This document shows, piece by piece, positions 5,290 to 7,503 of a DNA stretch of 7,503 nucleotides. This DNA comes from Methanobrevibacter sp. GTDB taxonomy: Archaea > Methanobacteriota > Methanobacteria > Methanobacteriales > Methanobacteriaceae. The position numbers and the translations under genes are program-made. The stretch is from contig JAGCLR010000108.1 in NCBI GenBank assembly GCA_017646885.1, forward strand, positions 1 to 7,503, given 5' to 3'. The notes under the pieces were generated by a model. The model was given only the letters and a program-made list of their open reading frames with translations, searched no databases and was not told the DNA's origin. How positions within the stretch are numbered: the first letter of the stretch is position 1; every line of letters begins with the position of its first letter.

Positions 5290-6666
5290 TTACTGATTAT
5301 TAGACTTAATTAACTTCTTAATATGCAAATCTGCCCAAATCATTGTTATTGTATTTACAACTATCTCACCAAGGATTATTCCCCACCAAGCACCATATTC
5401 TCCATAACCTAAAACAATAGCTAAGATTATTGCAAATGCAAGAGTGAATACAGTTTCCCTTAAGATTGTCTGGAACATTGCAGTGATTCCATTTCCAGTA
5501 CCTTGGAAAACGAATGTGGATGTGCAACCATAACCCATTGTTGGGAAATAAATTACAATTACTGATAGGAATGCAATTAGCTGTGGAGTCAATCTTGTAC
5601 TTGTGCCTGTGTATGCAAAGACTGAAACAATCTGTGGAGCAAATAGATAAACGACTATGGCAGCTATGAAACCAAACAAAATAGCTATCTTCATGGAATA
5701 TCTGTGAGCCACCAAAATCTCCTCATACTTTTTAGCGCCATAATTGGCACCTACAACGGATATCAATGCAGTGGCAATTGCAATAATTGGAGTGGTTGCA
5801 ATTGTCACCACTCTCCAACCAGTTGAATAAACTGCAACAGCATCAGTTGAAGCTACAACAACAAGCAAAAGTGAGAACAATGCTGCAAACAATGCATTGT
5901 TAATGAGTTCCAAACTTGCAGGCAAACCCACTTTCAATATATCAATGGAAATTGATTTGCTGAATTTATAATTGGATAAGAATGGCTTTAAGTAAGTGTC
6001 CTTCTTAACATAGAACCAATAGAACAAAATGACATTTACAAGCAATAGGGAAATCAATGTTGCAATAGCTGCACCTTTTACCCCTAAATCAAGGCCATAA
6101 ATGAAAATAGGATCCAATATCATGTTGACAATTGAAGAAAAGAGCATTGCATACATTGTCCTGCTTGCGTCACCTTCCCCCCTAAGGACCCCGTATAATG
6201 CATTTGATAAGATAACAAGAATTGAACCGATTGAAAGTATTAGACCATAATCCATTGCATAATCAATTGTGCTTCCTGCACCCATTCCAAGAAGAATGTC
6301 CTTTAGGAATACCAATAACAAGGCAGTTGTAATAACTGAAATGATTACTGTAATAAAAATAGTGTGAATAGCCCCATTATTTGCCTTTTGCCTATTTTCC
6401 TCACCGATATATTTTGATAATGCAGAAGCAGAACCTGCCCCTAAACCATTGCCGATTCCCATAAGTGCTATGAAAATAGGGCTTACAAAACCAACACCTG
6501 CCAAGGCATCTGCACCTAAGCCAGATACCCAAATTGCATCAATTACGCTATAAAGACTTGTGATAAACAATGAAATTATAAGTGGAATGGACATCTTCCA
6601 TAATGCCTTCTTAGGATCTCCCAAAATGGAGTCCACTCCTTGAGAATTTTTTATATTATCGTTCAT
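5290..6666 (-). CDS. MATE-family multidrug/cation antiporter, 12 membrane segments
   Basis: An integral membrane exporter that should use a Na+ or H+ gradient to expel cationic or amphipathic compounds. Its 458 residues fit the family norm of about 450-470 with twelve helices in two six-helix halves. Diagnostic features are Asp43 in helix 1 (SVIDAIWVSGLG, 40-51), the position of the conserved helix-1 aspartate of NorM/PfMATE; GNGLGAGSASALSKYIGE (72-89); the first-half signature LRGEGDASRTM (161-171) leading to VNMILDPIFIYG (180-191); GANYGAKKYE (306-315); and the second-half counterpart VFQGTGNGITAM (386-397). The ATG at 6666 is preceded by TGTGATA, whose GTGAT part pairs with the anti-SD. 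The substrate cannot be read from the sequence; bile salts, dyes or metabolites are all possible. It is divergent from an uncharacterised 111-residue gene and may be cotranscribed with the DUF169 gene downstream. No frameshift or missing helix was seen. Confidence 0.95.
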   Translation of the reverse strand: MNDNIKNSQGVDSILGDPKKALWKMSIPLIISLFITSLYSVIDAIWVSGLGADALAGVGFVSPIFIALMGIGNGLGAGSASALSKYIGEENRQKANNGAIHTIFITVIISVITTALLLVFLKDILLGMGAGSTIDYAMDYGLILSIGSILVILSNALYGVLRGEGDASRTMYAMLFSSIVNMILDPIFIYGLDLGVKGAAIATLISLLLVNVILFYWFYVKKDTYLKPFLSNYKFSKSISIDILKVGLPASLELINNALFAALFSLLLVVVASTDAVAVYSTGWRVVTIATTPIIAIATALISVVGANYGAKKYEEILVAHRYSMKIAILFGFIAAIVVYLFAPQIVSVFAYTGTSTRLTPQLIAFLSVIVIYFPTMGYGCTSTFVFQGTGNGITAMFQTILRETVFTLAFAIILAIVLGYGEYGAWWGIILGEIVVNTITMIWADLHIKKLIKSNNQ

Positions 6667-6753
6667 TTTATCACAAATTCTTTAAATTATTTTAATTCTT
6701 TATAACTATATATAAAACAAAATTTATATAAATAACTATCAAGATGTGATATT
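6667..6753. promoter_or_regulatory. Divergent promoter region between MATE and the 111-residue gene
   Basis: This 87-base A/T region must hold the start signals of both genes. A near-symmetrical TATA cluster (ACTATATATAAAA, 6705-6717) is well placed for the + gene and readable for the - gene; TTTATATAAAT at 6723-6733 is an alternative. Direct repeats are visible: AATTCTTTA at 6676-6684 and 6694-6702, and ATAACTAT at 6702-6709 and 6732-6739. TGTGATA sits two bases before the ATG on each side (6669-6675 on the - strand, 6745-6751 on the + strand). Confidence 0.5.
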
Positions 6754-7089
6754 ATGGAAAAAAACAATTATGTGATATTCAAGAAACATTATGGAAACAT
6801 AAAGCGCCCAAGAGTAAAGGAACTGTCCATCAATTTAAATGGCGTGAAGATATATGAAAAAGACCAATCCATGATAATCAATATCATAGTTCCTGTTGAA
6901 GAGTCCACCAAAGTAGTGGAATACTTTGAGGAATTTAATTTAGGGGAAGACATTCAATTCAATATTTCAGATACTGGAGACTTTGAATGTACTTTTAGAG
7001 GAATTTCACCAGTGATTGATAAAAACAGCTATTCCTCATTTTCAATTACAGTTCAGGAAAAAGAACCTCAAGACGAGATGAAAGGTTAG
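6754..7089 (+). CDS. Uncharacterised 111-residue protein
   Basis: I do not recognise this protein. It is soluble-looking, without signal peptide, membrane helix, cysteine pair or known catalytic motif; the single Cys is in DFECTFRG (76-83). The pattern is strand-rich: alternating polar and hydrophobic residues in KELSINLNGVKIY (22-34), SMIINIIVPV (39-48), IQFNISDTGDFECTF (67-81) and SFSITVQEKE (95-104), with one helix-like segment, ESTKVVEYFEEF (49-60). This suggests a small beta-sandwich or ferredoxin-like fold. The tail QDEMKG is charged and probably disordered. Support for it as a real gene: a clean ATG with GTGAT (6746-6750) spaced as in the exporter gene, 111 codons without a stop in very A/T-rich DNA, and normal codon use. 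It is divergent from the MATE exporter, so a shared regulator is possible, but a functional link is only an inference. Confidence 0.75.
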   Translation: MEKNNYVIFKKHYGNIKRPRVKELSINLNGVKIYEKDQSMIINIIVPVEESTKVVEYFEEFNLGEDIQFNISDTGDFECTFRGISPVIDKNSYSSFSITVQEKEPQDEMKG

Positions 7090-7198
7090 AAAATATTGGG
7101 TTTAGAGTTGCTTATTCTTACAAGCATATATGAAAAAACATAATATCACAAAAGTGAAAAATCGAATAAGAAATTCCATTAATTTAAATGAAAATACG

Positions 7199-7235
7199 AT
7201 TAATATTTCAAATAGATTTAAGTTAAAATATTAAT
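7199..7235. repeat. 10-bp perfect inverted repeat, possible terminator
   Basis: ATTAATATTT (7199-7208) pairs with AAATATTAAT (7226-7235) around a 17-base loop. It lies 110 bases after the 111-residue gene and directly next to the end (7236) of the leftward short frame. It consists only of A and T, so chance is a real possibility. Confidence 0.35.
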
Positions 7236-7379
7236 TTAATCAACCATACGCATCATTATTTTATACATTATTCTTTTTCTTAAAAACAAAACACCCATTG
7301 GCAACATCACCAACACAATAATTCCAATTTTATTAAAATTTTTTAAAAATTTAAAAAAAAATAAACTATTTTCAAACAC
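7236..7379 (-). CDS. Possible short or remnant membrane protein, about 47 residues
   Basis: From a GTG at 7379 (a stop lies nine codons further upstream) the - strand reads 47 codons to a TAA at 7236-7238. The C-terminal half shows one hydrophobic helix, IGIIVLVMLPMGVLFL, followed by the positive segment RKRIMYKIMMRMVD, a normal membrane anchor with a cytoplasmic tail. Over this part the coding strand is rich in G (GTG, TTG, ATG, GGT codons), unlike the surrounding A/T noise. Against it: no ribosome site before the GTG, and a low-complexity Phe/Lys N-terminal half. It could be a small anchored protein or the decayed C-terminus of a larger surface protein. Confidence 0.22.
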   Translation of the reverse strand: MFENSLFFFKFLKNFNKIGIIVLVMLPMGVLFLRKRIMYKIMMRMVD

Positions 7380-7503
7380 TCTTTTTTTAAAAAATTTTTT
7401 ATAAAACTATTTTTAAAGCTTATTTTTCAAAGAAAACAAGTATAAAAAAGACTTTATTGAATTTTAAGTTTGTCAGATAATTACGAAATGACATCAATAT
7501 TAA

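Larger units (their letters stand above)
7090..7503. other. 414-base right-hand gap with no confident gene
   Basis: The gap holds a palindrome TCAC-AAAA-GTGA (7146-7157), an inverted repeat at 7199-7235, a T7 run followed by A6T6 (7382-7400) that resembles the gfcR/DUF169 terminator sequence, and two short leftward reading frames. One of these (stop at 7420-7422) is open to the right edge and could be the end of a gene lying beyond the window. A 34-codon + frame (7130-7234) lacks a ribosome site. Nothing here can be assigned a function. Confidence 0.5.

Noticed and set aside
7130..7234. A 34-codon + strand frame from ATG 7130
   Set aside because: No ribosome binding site; the composition is almost only Asn, Ile and Lys, as random A/T-rich DNA gives.
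1..7503. CRISPR arrays, insertion sequences, integrase sites or tRNA genes
   Set aside because: No regularly spaced repeats, transposase frames, long terminal inverted repeats or cloverleaf-like GC-rich segments were found on either strand.

Overview
The window is AT-rich (intergenic stretches are almost entirely A and T). Its leftmost gene is a coenzyme F430 synthase, a Mur-ligase-like enzyme tied to methyl-coenzyme M reductase, so the source should be a methanogenic archaeon. TATA-like promoter boxes, Shine-Dalgarno (SD) sites of the GGAGGTGAT type, TTG starts and a GfcR-type regulator also fit an archaeon. Base composition and protein flavour resemble Methanobrevibacter or another member of Methanobacteriales; that genus-level guess rests on recognition, not on a search.

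Left part (1-2387, + strand): the 3' portion of cfbE (last step of F430 synthesis), running in from the left edge, then hemC (porphobilinogen deaminase, an early tetrapyrrole step). Both ends of the pathway to F430 therefore lie side by side, but hemC has a 178-base gap and a plausible promoter of its own. A 306-base non-coding gap (2388-2693) follows. It holds no gene that I can see, but contains two inverted-repeat structures and a TATA-like box.

Centre (2694-4370, + strand): a Gfo/Idh/MocA NAD(P)-dependent dehydrogenase starting at TTG behind a strong ribosome binding site, with a sequence close to the UDP-GlcNAc 3-dehydrogenase type. It is followed by a PyrE-like helix-turn-helix protein of the GfcR family. 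The GfcR gene ends in a hairpin plus T-tract that overlaps its stop codon.

Right part (4427-6666, - strand): a DUF169 protein of unknown function and, upstream of it, a complete 12-helix MATE-family exporter. The two are codirectional with a 56-base gap and may be cotranscribed. Divergent from the exporter (87-base shared intergenic region) is a 111-residue protein that I do not recognise (6754-7089, + strand). The last 414 bases contain no confident gene; they show A/T inverted repeats and a possible short or decayed leftward membrane-protein reading frame.

No defence island, CRISPR array, insertion sequence, tRNA or rRNA was seen. The window reads mostly as ordinary methanogen chromosome. 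The unexplained parts are the DUF169 protein, the 111-residue orphan with repeated 12-bp flanking sequences, and the structured gap after hemC.
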